NCBI GenBank assembly: GCA_036897445.1
Contig: JAYMTL010000170.1
Coordinates: forward strand, 1 to 34,360
Length of the DNA stretch: 34,360 nt
Direction: 5' to 3'
Origin: Pelargonium tetragonum
Lineage: Eukaryota > Streptophyta > Magnoliopsida > Geraniales > Geraniaceae
Shown here in pieces: positions 10,601 to 24,814 of the stretch (its first letter is position 1; every line of letters begins with the position of its first letter). A program made the translations under genes and the position numbers. Under the pieces are notes generated by a model. That model saw only the letters and a program-made list of their open reading frames with translations, did no database searches and had not been told where the DNA came from.

Positions 10601-13040
10601 GCTATTCTTACTGGAAATTGTTAGAACCTCCTGAACCAGCTGTATTGATTTCCATTTCTGATATTCCTTACTTAGAAAGATAAACAGGGTTTTAATAGTA
10701 CACTGGGTCCTTCTAGTATTTCGATTCCCTCAATTAATTAAAATTTCCCTAATCAGAAAAACTCCAGCTACCTCAACCAAATGGAGTCCCGTTTAAGGGC
10801 TACAGGATTTCCTTTTTAGTTTATAATACTTTATAATAAGACAGGAAACCCTTCCCCTTGCACAAGAAATAAAGATTATAAAACCCTTTCTAGAACTTCC
10901 TAAATACAACATTAATGAGAACAGTACCCAGTTACTATAAAATCTTTTTTTATTGTGAGTTTAGCTACCCAGCAAGGTCTGCCTTGAGGCTTTTGGAATC
11001 AAGGATTTCGTATACTTTTCTTTATTTACTTTTAGAATAGAAGGGCCCCCTAAACCCCCCGACGGCTTATTCTTGTCAGTTTCATTACCTGCTAGAAATT
11101 CCAACAACCAAGCTTCTCCAAGTAAGGGAATCCCCTATTATATATAGATCCTTGTTACTGAGTTTTATTCCACCGCGTAAATCCTATATAGATAAAAAAC
11201 CCTTTTCAACAAAGTTATTCCAAAAGTTAGTATATACAGTATACCGGTTAGAGTTTAATAGAAATTAATTACGTATAGACTAGCCTTAATCTGCTATTTT
11301 ACTAAACCTTGGCTGGGGCTTTCTTACTTAAAGGGGCTTTTTTGAAAAAGCAAGAATTCTTCGAGTACAGCGGGAATACCTTGAGACTGAGCCTTCCCAG
11401 ATAGGAGAAAAAGAGTTTCACTTTTCCGATATGAGTTGTAGTATTAAGAAAAATTTATAGAGAAATTGACTTCCCTAAAGCAGGTTGGACAAAAGAAAGG
11501 TATCTCATGATTCTACTTTTTAGTTGATTTAATAGTAAACTTTTAGTTATAAGACTTAAATTATGCTATTATCATATATCATAGGGAGCCCCTCTTGGTA
11601 TGCTTAGTTAACTTTTTAATCCCTTGCACTTTCCTACTATGCGCCCAGATACTGGCATCCTCTTGGGCCTTTGCTCTTTCAATATGAATAGAGTTTCAAA
11701 AAGCTTACTTACGTTTTTATTTCATTTTATGTCCTTCATACTCCTTAAAAATTTTAATAAGGTTACTGTTATCTGCTATCTAAATTACTTAGTCTAATTA
11801 TAAAGAAGATAAAACACGAAGGAAGAAGTCGTACTAACTACTTGCTAAGGTAAAGTTCGCAAAATCAAGAACTAGGATATTAATTACACTTTAATACTCA
11901 AGGGCCTATTTAATATAATTAGTCATTCAGATCTAATTGAACTTTGGGTAACAAAAATCTAAGATAATCCATTTGTGGTATGAGGTATTCTCAGTATAGT
12001 ACTTCAATAGAGGAAATCCGAACTTATATCCGCTTTAAAGCAAGAACTCCTAAGGGGGATAAAGAAGAATTCCTCACTATACTTAGAACTCTTAAAAATG
12101 GATTTGTAGCTGGAGTCTAGAGGGTTTTATATAAGTCTTTCCTATAATTATAAATAATGTAATAAATAGACTTTTACTACCTACCCTTTTTTGTCGGTTA
12201 CGCTTTGGTTAATAAAGGCCTCTTTTTATGATAGCTTGTCTTGTAAGAAACTTCTTTAGTACCTCTACTTGAACTTGGGAATAATACCGTATAAAAAAGT
12301 GTTAGGAAGCCCTTTACATAGGGGTCTAGAAACCCTTTCCCAATTGTTTAACATAACTTACGAGTCTTTCTAAAAGCCTACCACAGGACTTTCCACTTAT
12401 GACTTATGAAAGCTCCTTAATTTTAGAGTCTACCTTTTGCCCGAGATTAGCAAACAGAGGATACCCTCCTAGAGTAAATAGGTCTCCGTCAGCTAAGCAA
12501 AAGAATGAAATAGGAACTCTAAGAGGTAACTATACTATATAAATTTAGCTATTCTCATGCTTGATAGAAACACACCTAATACTAAACCTTTTCAACACTT
12601 TGCTCTATAAAATAACTTAGAGTTGCTAACTAAGTAGAGCTTACCCTCTTAAGAATTTTATGGGTATACTACAAAAAAAATTCTATACAGAACTTTAACG
12701 GGCCCACTATAAAGAGTCACTTAGTTTAGTTCCCTCGAGCACCGGAGAAGCTCCGCTTTAAGAAGTCAATGCAAGTTAGTTGAGAGTGCAGAAGGACCCC
12801 GCGTTTACCAAAATCTTAATAGAGTTTCCTCGCTAAAAATATAAGGGAGCTGTTAAGAGCTATCATATTCTAGTGCGTTGTAAAAAGGATTCCTCATAAC
12901 TTATTTCTTTTGTATGTTATAAAGGGGCCCACGTAAGAAGCAACTTTAACTAAAACTTCAGGAAACACCTAAGATATTTAGGAGTTACTCTTTATCTGCG
13001 ATACCTCACGCGACTTATGAGACTTCTATTATTCCAAAGC
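10601..13040. other. Degenerate AT-rich non-coding DNA with strong RIP bias
   Basis: No gene is recognised. At 11161-11400 the hand count gave TpA/ApT about 1.7 and (CpA+TpG)/(ApC+GpT) about 0.6, both well beyond the usual thresholds for RIP (above 0.89 and below 1.03). GGGCCC occurs at 11043, 12700 and 12925. No frame exceeds 60 codons in this segment. Confidence 0.6.
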
Positions 13041-13185
13041 ATAAAGCATTCCTTAGATTAAAAAACCCCGAAGTAGCAGAGTATAAAATTGCTTAAAAAA
13101 CTCTTCCGGGGCCTTTTTGCGCGGGCTTTAACTTGCGTTGAGGGCTTTGTTCTTCCTTTTTTTCCATGCCTAAGGAATGCTTTAT
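13041..13185. repeat. 16-bp perfect inverted repeat around a 113-bp spacer
   Basis: ATAAAGCATTCCTTAG (13041-13056) is the exact reverse complement of 13170-13185. The 113-bp spacer includes a GC-rich patch (CCGGGGCC, GCGCGGGC), unusual for the window. A perfect 16-bp pair this close is unlikely by chance in 34 kb. It has the size and form of a small MITE-like inverted-repeat element or a folded RNA/DNA structure. No flanking target-site duplication was evident, and no second copy was found by eye. Confidence 0.5.
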
Positions 13186-16100
13186 TCTCAAACCGGGTTC
13201 TTCTTCCCTTCATTTTCATAGCTATTGCGGACTTTTGAGGTAATTACACATAAGGGATTCGTTTAACTATTGTACTGGTATTACAAACCCTCCCCGTGGG
13301 CTAAATTCGGTTTCCCATATTCAATTTTTCAGAAACCTTTACTATATTATATAGAAAAGGGACTTTAATACCAAGGCCACTAAATTAATAATAAAAGTGT
13401 TTACTTTCTGATTGAACTTCCTAGTTAGGCAATAAGGAAGACTTTGTGTCTGAGCTCTACCGCAGTGAATCTTAAAATTAAGACTTTTGTATGAGTTTTT
13501 AACTCTAATCGGGAAGCCTTTACTCTGGCATTAATATCTTGTTGTAGCTTAAAAAAAAGCCCCCGACTAAAAAAGGAGTTTTTACTATACGGATCCCTTT
13601 TCGAAGCTATAAGCCTGCTTTATAATGTGAGACTTACAGGTGAGATAGAGGGTCTTTTCCAGTCTAAGTCAGTGAGTTAACCCAAGAATCCCAAACAGAA
13701 GACCTTGTTAGGTTTTCCCTTTTTAGAGTTCCCGCCAACCTTATTACACAAATTTCTTTTCTCCAAGTTAAGGGATTACTCTTTCTTCTAAATTAGAAGA
13801 TAATTTATAGGACACATTTCCTTTTATTATCAGCTAGAAGAGGTAATTAGGCCTTTCCGTAGACATACCCGCGTTATATGCATAGGATATAATCCCAATG
13901 TGTTTAATAGCTGCTACGGGGTTTTAGAAATAAACTGGCATATAAATCGAACACAAGAACAGAAAAAGCTTTTAGGTGCGCTTTAGCGTCAGGGTTTCCC
14001 GAAGGTGTAGTCTTTCTGCCGACTGGGTTTGTTTATTATGCTTTTTGAAAAGAGCGTACTCAATCGATTAATAAGAATAAGGGTTGTTAAGCTCACTGTA
14101 ATTAAAAAGTAAAATCTTAAAAATGGCATTCTGATACGAGTTTCTTTGACTTTGGTTTGAACTGAACCCTATATAGTATACAAGTATACAGAAAATTTTC
14201 ACTACTTAGAGTTTTTACCCTTCTTTAGGAAACAGCCCTGTCATAAATAAAGGGTCCTTTGATCCGCTATTGCTTGGTAACAAAAACTTATCAGGTAGAT
14301 TTCTGGTGTATACCTCAAAATTTGAGAGGAATTTTAGTAGAAGCAAGAATGATAAATCATATTTATAGCTTAAGGGTATTCACAAGGATCCTACCGAAAG
14401 TACAGGGTACCCGCTTGCAAGGATATAGAGGTTTTTTTCTTACTTACAAAGCCTACTCAACCTTATTTTGCCTCTTTTTGAGTCCCGGATGTTGTAATAT
14501 TTTTTTAGTTTAGTTAATCCGTTTAGAATCTCTTTCTCAACTAGATATTGTGCACTAGTTAGAACCTATCAAGCGTACCTCTTTAACGCTATCGGAGGCC
14601 CCAAATTTCTTGGGTTAAGCAATCCGGGAAGACTTTTGGTCTTCGAAGTTTGTTTATATAATTTCTTTTCTTTTTTGCTTTTTCAGAAACTTACAGAATT
14701 TACCGGGGCTCTCGTTTTCATATAAAGCAGGGGACTCCTCAAGATTCTATATTGTTATTAGATTTATTCTCCGTTTTTACTTGTGAGGTAATAAAGAACC
14801 AAGTTCTAGTCTAAGGAACAACTTACCTGTGTTTTTACAACCCCTACTATTGAAGGTTGCAGGGGCTACTATAAGAATCCTTCCTTGGTTTAGTTAAAAA
14901 CTTTTACTTGCAAATTCCCGGATCGGTGAAAAAGGAATCCGGCAAAAAGCCTTTAACTCAAAAAATTAGACTTTACTAACCGGTATACAGGGCTGGTATT
15001 TACTTTATAAGACTTGAAATAAATATCTTGGGCTTTAGAGTCAAATTAACACAGGTACTAAAACTCTCTTAAGGACCCCTTATATACTTATATATTCCGA
15101 ATTTCTAACAAAGCCTGTCTCTTTTTTATTCCCCAGAGCTTTTGTACTTACAAACCCCAACTCATTAAAAAAATAGAAATACCACAAGGATTAAGACTAT
15201 AGCGCGCCTAGCGGGCCCCTTTATTAAGGGAGTTTTCCCTACACTAAACCGGCTTTTACAGAACAAGAAAAATTTAGCTTATATTAATATTAAGGATTAA
15301 GGACTTACTTATAAAAAAGAGTTAATTCATCAAACAAAGGGTTACACCTAGGCCAAGAGAGCTCATAAATAACTATATGTTGGGCAGGATAGAGAATAGA
15401 CCACAAGCAAGAAAACTTTAAGAAATATCCCATAGCTATGCCCAGCAAGCAGTAAAAGGTAAATAAATGGAAATTTACCTATGAGAAGCAAAAGAAGGGG
15501 GCTTATCCTAAGTGGGAAGCTCCACACGGACCGTTAAGGGATCCTCTGAATTTACAAGTAAACTTTTTAGAGCTTTTTTTTACTTTAATGTCTTCTACGA
15601 GATCTGAACACTGCTATTACATAAAAAGTGTCTGGCTTGCGCTTGGATGTCCATTTTTTTATTGTACTAGAGGACCTTTGTTTTTTAGGACCTAACCTTT
15701 GCGGGGGATTTTTCACTAATTAATTTATTTACTTTACTACTAAAAAACCGGGACATTGGGAAGCGAAATAGTTGCAGTTCAATTACAGAAGTTCGTGTAC
15801 AAGAAGTTTACAGTTTAATATTAAATTAGCCAGTGTCGGCTTTACCCCGGCGGCCTCGAAGTTTTAAACTCCGTTTAGTAAAGGCAGACCTCCCTTGCAG
15901 AAAGATAGAACTCTAGTAACGCTAAACATATTCTTGCTAACGTGTTGTATATAAACCTCCTTAGATGGCTGTTTGTTATAGAATAGCTATAAATAAGCGA
16001 GTCCTTAGGGCGTTCAAGAATCTAACCGTTTCCATTGGCCGGAAATTTACTCTGGTCAAAAAAGCTCCTTAGTTTATTTGAACCTTTTCTGTGGATAAGT

Positions 16101-19100
16101 CCCTTCTTTTAATTTAAATTCTAAGTCTGCTTTTTAGTAGTTCGAAGCCCAGATACGAGTATAGCTATTTATTTCTATATTAAGTTATTTCCTTCTACAC
16201 AAGCTTTTCAGCAAAGGGTCAAGGCCGGGTTCATAAAGTTATTAAGGCTTTTATGAATTAACTCAAATTCCATTTAAGATAATCCAGACTTTTGTAAAAG
16301 AAAGGGGCTTCCCTGTAAATAAGGACCGTACCTATAAGGGTTTTCTAAGTACAAAAAATTGAGTAGTTAACAATATTGGCTGGCAAACCCAACAGAAAGT
16401 AGATTTTAGAGGGTATTTCCTGGATTGATAAGAACTTTTCCTTACTTTCTATAAGAAGGAACCTATTCGCATACAAATAGGGTTTAACAACTGTTACTTT
16501 AGTCTTTCTTTGAAGCTTTTTACAATATCAGGGGTTTCCCTTTAAATATTTTAGTATAACAAAAAGTAAAGAACCCTACCTCTTTTAGTGAAAGAATTTA
16601 CCTTGCCAAGTATATAAAACAATTAGAAATATCTTATGGATTGGTTTATCTTAAATGTGCAGCTCACCCCAAAAAGGGATTCCATAACAGAGCGCCTCTC
16701 CTATAAGAAGTTCAAAGCAAAGGATTGAGATAAAAGAGATAAGAAGCTTTTCTTGCTCTTAGGTGTACTATAAACTTGTTCATTGAATTTCTTAGCATCA
16801 TATACCCAGATTCGAATGACCTAAGTTTTAGCATCACTTTCTTTAGTTCGTCAATTTCGTTAATGTGTTTTTTGCTTATTAGATATAAATGATGCATCAA
16901 ATCCCTAAAAAGAGAGCTCGCTAGTTTAGTAGAATTAGAAAGGAATTCCTTTGAAACGGAAACCCGAGAAGCTCTTAGTAATAGATAGTATAATAAGGCA
17001 ATCTTAGTTTAATTATCTATTACTCATTACTTCAAAGGATCCAGAAGGTTTAAAAACCTTCCTTAAGAATTGAACTTAGTGTAAGTGTTCTTACTAAAGG
17101 GAGAGACTTTGACTAGACTACTAGCGAGACTCGCTTTAAACCGGGGCTTTTCTTTTACTTGTTTACAAAGAAGGCTTTTAAAAGTTCATTTTGATGGAGG
17201 CGCCCCCGTTTTATGAGTATTCCATATGCGTGCGATAATTAGTTTTGCTCATTATTCCATTCCACGAGAAGTCAAATTTTAATTCTACATTCTACAGGAT
17301 AAAAGTCCTTAGGATTTACTCGAAAGAGGACATAAGATCCTCTAAGGTATTTGAGTAAGAACTTTACATTATTTTCCTAGGGACCTTCATATTACTCAAT
17401 TCCAGCAACTCAAACTATATTTATTTTACTGAGAGTCCTGCTCTGTTTCAAACTTTTATCCGGATATTTTAAAAGCAATTTGACTTTTTAATAGATTTAC
17501 ACTTCCGCACCAGAAGCTCTTAAGGGAATCCCTGCTCATTCAACAAAACGAGAATATACAACCCAGAAGAAAACAACTAAAATACAAGTCTATAGTAAGC
17601 TCACTTCTTATTTAATGGTAATTCCTTACTTTACTTTCTAAAGTTTCCAAGTAAAGTATCAAACAGAAATGGAGATATAAATTGAAGCGATCCGGGCTCG
17701 AGGGGAAGATTTTAATATTAGAACAAGAACTAGAGGTTTTTAGCACTGAAACTCTAATAAAGCTAAGGTTACTCTAACTAATAAATATTCCACGGGTGGT
17801 TCAACTAATTTCTTTAGTCACTCCTCCTTTTCTTTTTAAATTAAAGACGGGACTGGCTTTAAATTTTACTTTATATTTATTATATGAAGAGCCTTTTGTT
17901 TGAATAGTAGCGAGTCTTTTAGGTTTTTTCTATTGTCTACAGGAACCCCAGGGCTATAACACCTACAATTACTTTCATTTTTTTGCGTTCTCGCTACTTT
18001 TTGATTGAGCACAGAAAATTCCTGCCCATTTTTACCTCTTAGCTTACTTGTTTCATTATAGGGAATACCAGATTTTTTATATAGACAAATTTTCTTTTAA
18101 AATCCCGCATAAGGGCTTACTCAAATTCATTCTAAAGCTAGCGCCCTATAAATATGAAGCAACTTAGTTATTTCAAAAGCCGAAACCTCTGCCTAGTCAC
18201 GGCGAACTCCTCAAAATCTTGGTTTGGTTTTAGAGAGCTCCTCCTCTTGTAATTAAGGATCCTGGGGAGAAAGACTTTTGATAAAAACTTCAAAGTTCTA
18301 TTTATAATTCATTTTTTGTGCGTAGACCCTAAACTTCTTGATTCGATAAAACTTTTATTAAGTGAGTCTAATATATCTAGAAATTTCTTAATCAAGGAAA
18401 CTTCTATATAGCAGACATAGAAGACAAACCCGTTAGTTAAATAAAATAAAATAAGAAACCCGCCTACTAGTCGTACAAAGTGTTACGAAACGGGAAAATA
18501 ATTTAGGCACTACCGAGTTCGAGATATTTTGCTAGCTACTAGTTTCAATTTGATTGGATAGACTGTCTCTTATTATGTTATATAGGGCTCTTAAGAGATC
18601 GCAGGATTCTTATAAGGTTTTTGAAACCTACTTTTTACCCACTTTTCTTGTAACCATAAATCTCTAATAGGTTTCTCAAGGCCCGCTTATCTGCGTAAAA
18701 AAAGGAGTCTCATTATATGAGTAAAAACTTCAGGCTTATTTTTATTAGTTTTTTTGTTGTAAGTCCTATTAAGCGCATATAGTAGTTTTCTATACTCAAA
18801 ATAAAGCTCCCCTTGATAAGTAACTTAGGTAGGCAGGCTTCGATATAAAGTTTCTTTTTAATTACGTGACAGAGAAAGATTAAAGCTGATTCTATACAAG
18901 CAAGACTGGGTTTACATATTGTACGAGCCTAACATTTTTTCCTACTATACTTAATTATTGACGCTTTGAATTAGAAAACTAGTAAAACTTGATTGGTACA
19001 AAAGCACCCAGAGAGTCCTGGGATAAATCCAGCTAGGCTTAATACACTTAATAAGGGTACTCCAACCAAAGAGTAATAACTCTTCTATTTCTAATTTTTA

Positions 19101-19559
19101 AGGGGCTTTCTTTGTTTGTTTAAGTATTCCAAGGGCTCGGGTTTCTATTGTGATGCTACCGGTTTCTTAGAATTCCTAGGAGTGTCAACCCATTTACGAT
19201 AAGCGAGCCCAGTCTTTTATACTAGTGGGAAGGCTTACAGCTTATTAGGTTGCTTTTAGGGTAGATCTGCAAAGTCTTTTTTTAAACTTATTCTTTTAAA
19301 GACAGGAAATGAAAAAGTATATATAGTAAATTAGTACCCTCTAGGAATAAGAAAATAAAAGAGGCTTCCGAAAGGTTTAGAACGTCATGGCTTTAGTTAT
19401 AGTGTACAAGTCTCAGATCAGAAGTTGAAACCCATACTACTATACTTCTTAGCTTTCTATTTATTGGGGTACTCCTTTCCTTAAAAGCTACCTTAACTTA
19501 AACTTCCAGTAAGATTTTTATAAGTAAAGACTTTCGATAAAGGCTAAAGGATAACAAAT
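13186..19559. other. Degenerate AT-rich non-coding DNA
   Basis: No gene, RNA or element is recognised. The longest frames are 84 codons (14259-14513, plus) and 62 codons (16712-16900, minus); neither has a recognisable motif and both fit chance. GC-core palindromes continue (GGATCC at 13591, 14386, 15539, 17037 and 18257; GGGCCC at 15213). No tandem arrays or simple-sequence repeats were seen. Confidence 0.5.
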
Positions 19560-20000
19560 AAGGATTGAGAATTAAACCAAACAAATACAAATATAGTCTA
19601 CAGACCTATAGGATTGACTTTATACCTTAGAAGACTCGAAACCTTTTCTTTGCAGTATCCAAGATTAGAAAAAGTCTTAAACTTTACTCTATGTACTAGA
19701 GCTTCCTAAATACAAACCTCAAAAAGGATAGGAATTTATCCTAAATCAAGGAACCTCTGGAATGGACTAGAACCTCTTAATGGCAATGCGCTAAACTACT
19801 TACGGGAATGTAACTACAACGAACACTAGAATAACATAAGGAACTGAAAGTGAGCTAATTGGGCTACGATTGCCCGAATATACAATCTAGAATAAAAGAA
19901 GACTGAGGACATGTAAGCTAGAATTCATACATGGGAATTTATTCACTATACTATTTTGGATCCCTTCCTCACTTATCTACTCTACCGCAGTAGTGAAGTA
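19560..20000. other. A/C-biased patch resembling the islands in texture
   Basis: The plus strand has few G runs and is rich in AAC, CTA and ACA, like islands 1 and 2. The string TTTATTCACTAT at about 19938 also occurs in island 1 near 6028. No ordered set of island landmarks was found, so a further copy cannot be claimed. It may be a more eroded relic of the same or another element. Confidence 0.2.
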
Positions 20001-23000
20001 CTATGAACCCTCTTTTCACGCCTAGCTCTTACGTACATTGTACATTAAAAAATCTCTTTCCTTTTTTTATTCCGCTAGTACATACAGGAGTTCTCTTAAG
20101 TTGCACTTCGACTAATCAACGTGATACTTATTTTTTATATCCCTTTTTGAACCTTTGCTTATAGGATTCCCCAATATAAAGAACTTCATTATATTTAATA
20201 CTAAGCAAGCCCTTTCATTTTTAGTCTTTTTTTTTTACAGTTTGTTCTTTATTTATATGTTATAACAAGAGCAAAAGTCCTTTAACTTAACCCCGGCTTA
20301 TTAGTAGGAATCCGACATATAAAGTAGCTAGGATACTCAATAAATAAAACCTCGACCAAAAACCCTTAACTCAAACTCAAGGATAACTTAGCGGGAACCC
20401 CTGCTAATAAAAGATAATTAGACCTCTATAAACTCGAGTTGCCCATAATGTCTGATATTCGAAGGGGCCCTCGATTAAAGAAATTTTTAAGAAAAAAGAC
20501 CCTTAAAAAGCCGGTAAGTTTTATGCTGCCGAATCCCTCTTAGGGAATTTGTAGTTATAGTACAAACCAAAGTTTATAAAAGTATACTCAGTATAGTCAT
20601 TTTTTTCATCTCTATTTTACAGGCAGCTCCTGCTCTTGTAGGAGTCGCTGCGTATTTTCATAATTTGTATGAGAGCCCCTATTTAGATTAGATGTCCCTG
20701 ATAAAAGGGATAACTCTATTTTTAGTTGGTAATCTTAAAGAATTACTGTACTAAATACTAAATTCGGCGTTGAACCGGATAACTCATAGTTTTTCATTAT
20801 ATCCTCAGCAGGGCGCAACTCTTTAACACAATAATTGGAATAAATCGGGTCGATTTTCTACTTCCAAAACTGAGTTTTTATATCTAATGCCTAGAAAACT
20901 CTCTAATTTCTTAATTAACGACTAGCACTCTTGAAAGATAGCAAGTCAAAAAGGTTTCATAAATAACCAAGAATGCTTTCAATGAAAACTACTTTAAAAA
21001 CTTTACAATTTGACTGCCTCAAAAAGGGATCCCGTTGACAAGAACCTTTTAACTGCTACGGACTTTTGTGTATATAGGAGGCTTTAATATAGTTGAGAAA
21101 ACCCATTTTCTCCATGTTTTAATATTATAATTAATATATCTAACTTCCATCATTATGACCGAGTCCTGGTCTCTCCAGGTATATATTACATCAAATTAAG
21201 TGTAATAGAAGCGCTCTATTTAATTGCTTGCTCTATCTTTTTTTGTAGTAACAGGGTAGTTTGATATAATCAAGGTTTCAAAAATAGGGTTTTGATCTAG
21301 AATCCTTCTTAAATGTGTAAAGACAAGGTTATTTGAAAATGGCGTGACGAACAAACTCTAAACAATGTGCCTGTATTAGAAGAGCTTACTTTACCGAAAG
21401 TCTATTTATTTCTGTGTCTATTAGCTATTATTTATATTTAGTTTTACACTAATTAAAAATGAAGGAGGATGCAATGAATGGGCAAGAATCCCCATACCCA
21501 GGAGAGCTTTCACACCCGCTTTATTAGGTTAGGTAGGTGCCTTTTATTTCTACCCCTTTAAATCTCAATCTTTTGTATCAAAAGATACACATTTAAAGAA
21601 TAGCTTCTTTTATGATAGTCTGCATCTGAAGTAAGGTCTTTATTCTTTTTTTTTAGAACGGGAACTTTCTCCATAAAGCAAAGCCCGAATTCGGGTCAAT
21701 TGGACTTCTTAAGCTGGTCATTTATTACAAGTAAGAGAGGTTAGACGTCGTTTTTAAAGTACAAAAGAATTATTATAACCCCTTAATTAATAGACATAAA
21801 AAACCTCAGATTTCCGGTATTCTTCTCCTCAGAAATTTCCCTTGAAAAAGGGGCCTTTTAACTTCAAAAACGAAAAAGTGGTCTTTTAAATTAGCAAAGA
21901 AAGAGTTTGGAAATAGAGAAATTCCTCCTGAATGCATGAAGAGGGTACTTGACGGCTCGTTAACATATAAATAAAGAATTCTAGATTAACTTCATCTGAT
22001 ATAGCACCTCACTAACCTAGCATAGTATAAAACTTGTCGCTAAACAAAGTTAGTATTTAACCTTTTTTCTTATGCAACGAAAATGAAAACACATTCGATT
22101 TCTACTAAAAACCCAAAGGGATGCTCTTGTTATGCCTACAAAGCAATTTCTTACTTAATTTCTATATTGAACAGTGACCCCTTAAACCCACCACGACCAG
22201 ATTTCAAGAATAGCTATAGCTCTACTAGAGTCCTTGGATCCGGGCGCAAGTCATATGTAGAAAGTTTCTTTTTTGATTCCCTTTGTATACAGATATGAGA
22301 TATAGTATAAGAGTCAAAGTGTCAGGCATGCCTTATAAAACTCTGTGATTAATATGAGAAGGAACCCTAATTTTTAATACAAAGCGAAGAATCCGGTGCC
22401 TTAACACTTATCTTGGTATAGCTCTCTTTCAACTATAAAAAGACTTACAAAAGTAGAAAGACCGGATACTCATAAAAACAAATCTAACTTTGCCTAGGGA
22501 GCTCTTTATACGTTTACCTTGTTACTAGTAGCCCTTTCTTGTACCCTAATGGGAGAGGAACCGCTGAAAGCAAAAAATCTACAACGACCCGTGGTATTCT
22601 TAATATCTTAATAAAATTTCGCTTCATATAGATACAGTACTAAAGTTAAAAAGGGTATCCCGCTCGAAGATTTTGTTCCAAGGGATATGAACTTAATATC
22701 GAAGACGCTTCTTAAATGGGACAGACTCCGGGACCCCTTTCAGCTTTCATTTTTCTTTTTATATTATACAAAAAAGAAGTACTTCGGCGTTATTAAAAAT
22801 ATGCAATTTACTGAAAAGTGAGGTATTATAAGTCGTGGTCGGATAAGTAGTAAGTTTTCAATTTCCTGATATATACTCCTTTGGAGTGTGTCAAGGTTTC
22901 TAGTATGGAATTTTTTATAACGTTTTTATGTATACTCCGCTAAGCGTCACTCCAAGAAACTTCATAGAAAAGTTCAGTAGGCTTTTGTTGTGCAGTTATA

Positions 23001-24550
23001 GTTAACCTGAATATAGGGTGCTTCCTTAGTTAAGTTCTGTATTCGAGAAATCTCAAGTGCTCTTGCAGAAATAACTAAAAGGGCTATAGGTTGATTTTCA
23101 TATTTTAAAAGGTAAGCTTTTGGTGAAGAATAAAGTTTCCTTTTTTTCTGCTTTACCAAATAGGATTTACTTTAAGGAATCGAAACCTTCTATAATGGAT
23201 AGCTGTAAGGGAGACTGAATTGAAGTTTATTAGGGGTTATTCCCAGCTAGGCCTATTCACCTCTTGAAACACCTCCTGGATTTATAAGAAGAGATCACAA
23301 GATTATAGGACTCTAGGTATAAGTAAATGAAAATCTGGTAATTGAGGGCTCATAATGGCAGGACTTAAACTTCCTTTCTGGATGGACCTCTGCTCGAGGA
23401 CCTTCTAATAAATTAGACTTCTTAATATCAGGTAGTGAAAAACCTTGCATATAAGTATTCTTCAGATATTTTACGGGAGTAATAAATAAAAGTGAAATTA
23501 TCATTCTAATTGCAAGCTCACTTTCCTGTGTAGATTCAAAAAAAAACATAGAAACCGGGGATCCTTTAGTTCCCGAAATCCTCTATTATCCTATAAAAAC
23601 TTATACAAAGAATCTTAAGCCTGTTTTAAAGCTAATAAGATAATTTTGGTCTCAAACTTAAGCGTTATGCCTTTAAAAAATCCTTGTTTGGGTTTTGTAT
23701 CAAGATCCTTTCGTATATTTAGAGAGTGCTTTAAGAGGAATTCTGCAGATAAGGCATCGCTTCCATACTTGTATATATTCCGTCGAAAACGGGTTTGACA
23801 GGATGGGTATTGTAAAAAGGGCCTAGAAAAACCGCTCAATACATCGTGGTGGGCTTAGGAATAGAGTTTAGTTAAATCCTGTAAAGGAAAACAGGATTAG
23901 AAAGAGGAGTTTCTAAGGAGAGTCTATCTGAGAACCATAGGAGTCTCCATTTAAACTTTAGGTGGGAATAGTTTTTACCAACGGAGAAGTACTGGAAATT
24001 TTTAGGTTACAATCTCACTGCCGTTTATTCCATTCTTAATCATGCTACACTCTTTTCTCGAAGCTCCGCTTATGCACCCATTTTTCAGCATAGGCAAACC
24101 CTAAGTAGGATACTAAATTTGAAGGGGATTCCCTAGCTCTCCCAGTATCTTTACAATTAGGCATTCTTCAAGCCCAACTTTCTTTAAATTTTTGCAAAAT
24201 TCGAGGTTTTAAACCGGGCCTCTTAAATTTCTTACAGAGGTTCTAGTTATTTACAGCCCTCCAGATGTTAGATGGACTCGTGTGTTAAATTTATTCCTTT
24301 TTATTTTAGAATGATAGGATTTCTACGGAAGCAACACTTCCTATTAAGCTTTTTACCGTCGGTATAAAACAAGTCCAGTATCCCGTGTGCGCGAGCCTCT
24401 GTTAGGAATTCCTTTTTTAAAGGTTCAAGCCCCGAGCCTTTAATCCAAAGTATAACCCTAACCGAAAGGAGTTGGAAAAGCCTTTTTTAACCTAAAAAAT
24501 TCCTCGCAGGATACAATTTACTATACTATAACAGGTAGCTAAACCAATAC
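20001..24550. other. Degenerate AT-rich non-coding DNA
   Basis: No gene is recognised. Several frames of 61-78 codons occur (22083-22298 plus; 22974-23159, 23313-23549 and 23615-23839 minus). None has a recognisable domain, signal peptide or clear membrane span, and they overlap no other evidence of coding. Three minus-strand frames within 22.97-23.84 kb are noted only because they are close together. A B-box-like string, GGTTCAAGCCC, lies at 24422-24432 without a matching A box or cloverleaf. Confidence 0.5.
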
Positions 24551-24814
24551 TTGAAATACGGCAAATTTGACAACCCAGACAAAAACTCTTTGTATACCTT
24601 AAGAAGGGGGCTCTTCAACAGCAGAAAAAGGAATATAATAAAATTCGAAGAACTACTGCTAGAAAGGAAAAGCCCGTTAAATAACAAAGTCCTACTTGTT
24701 TACTGGGGTTATCTCCTAATTTCTATCCTCATTGCTTGGATTCAAACCAAACAGGTACTTGTAACGAATAGACCCCTTATTTCTTTGCTCGCAAGATTCT
24801 TTAGCAGTATATAA
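24551..24814 (+). other. 87-codon open frame with a hydrophobic segment, probably chance
   Basis: This is the longest open frame in the window. It opens at TTG. The peptide is basic over residues 1-46 and has a hydrophobic stretch at about residues 47-63 (Leu/Val/Ile/Trp/Tyr-rich) that could span a membrane. CpA+TpG over ApC+GpT is about 21/23, so RIP bias is mild here. A frame of this length is near the top of what random sequence of this size and composition should give. No homologue is recognised, and there is no ATG upstream in frame to support a eukaryotic start. Confidence 0.12.

Noticed and set aside
23313-23839. Two adjacent minus-strand frames (78 and 74 codons) as an operon-like or exon pair
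   Set aside because: No motifs, no supporting splice signals identified, and the lengths fit chance; adjacency alone is not evidence.
24551-24814. Longest open frame (87 codons, hydrophobic segment) as a small membrane protein gene
   Set aside because: It opens at TTG, has no recognisable family, and its length is near what random DNA of this size would yield.
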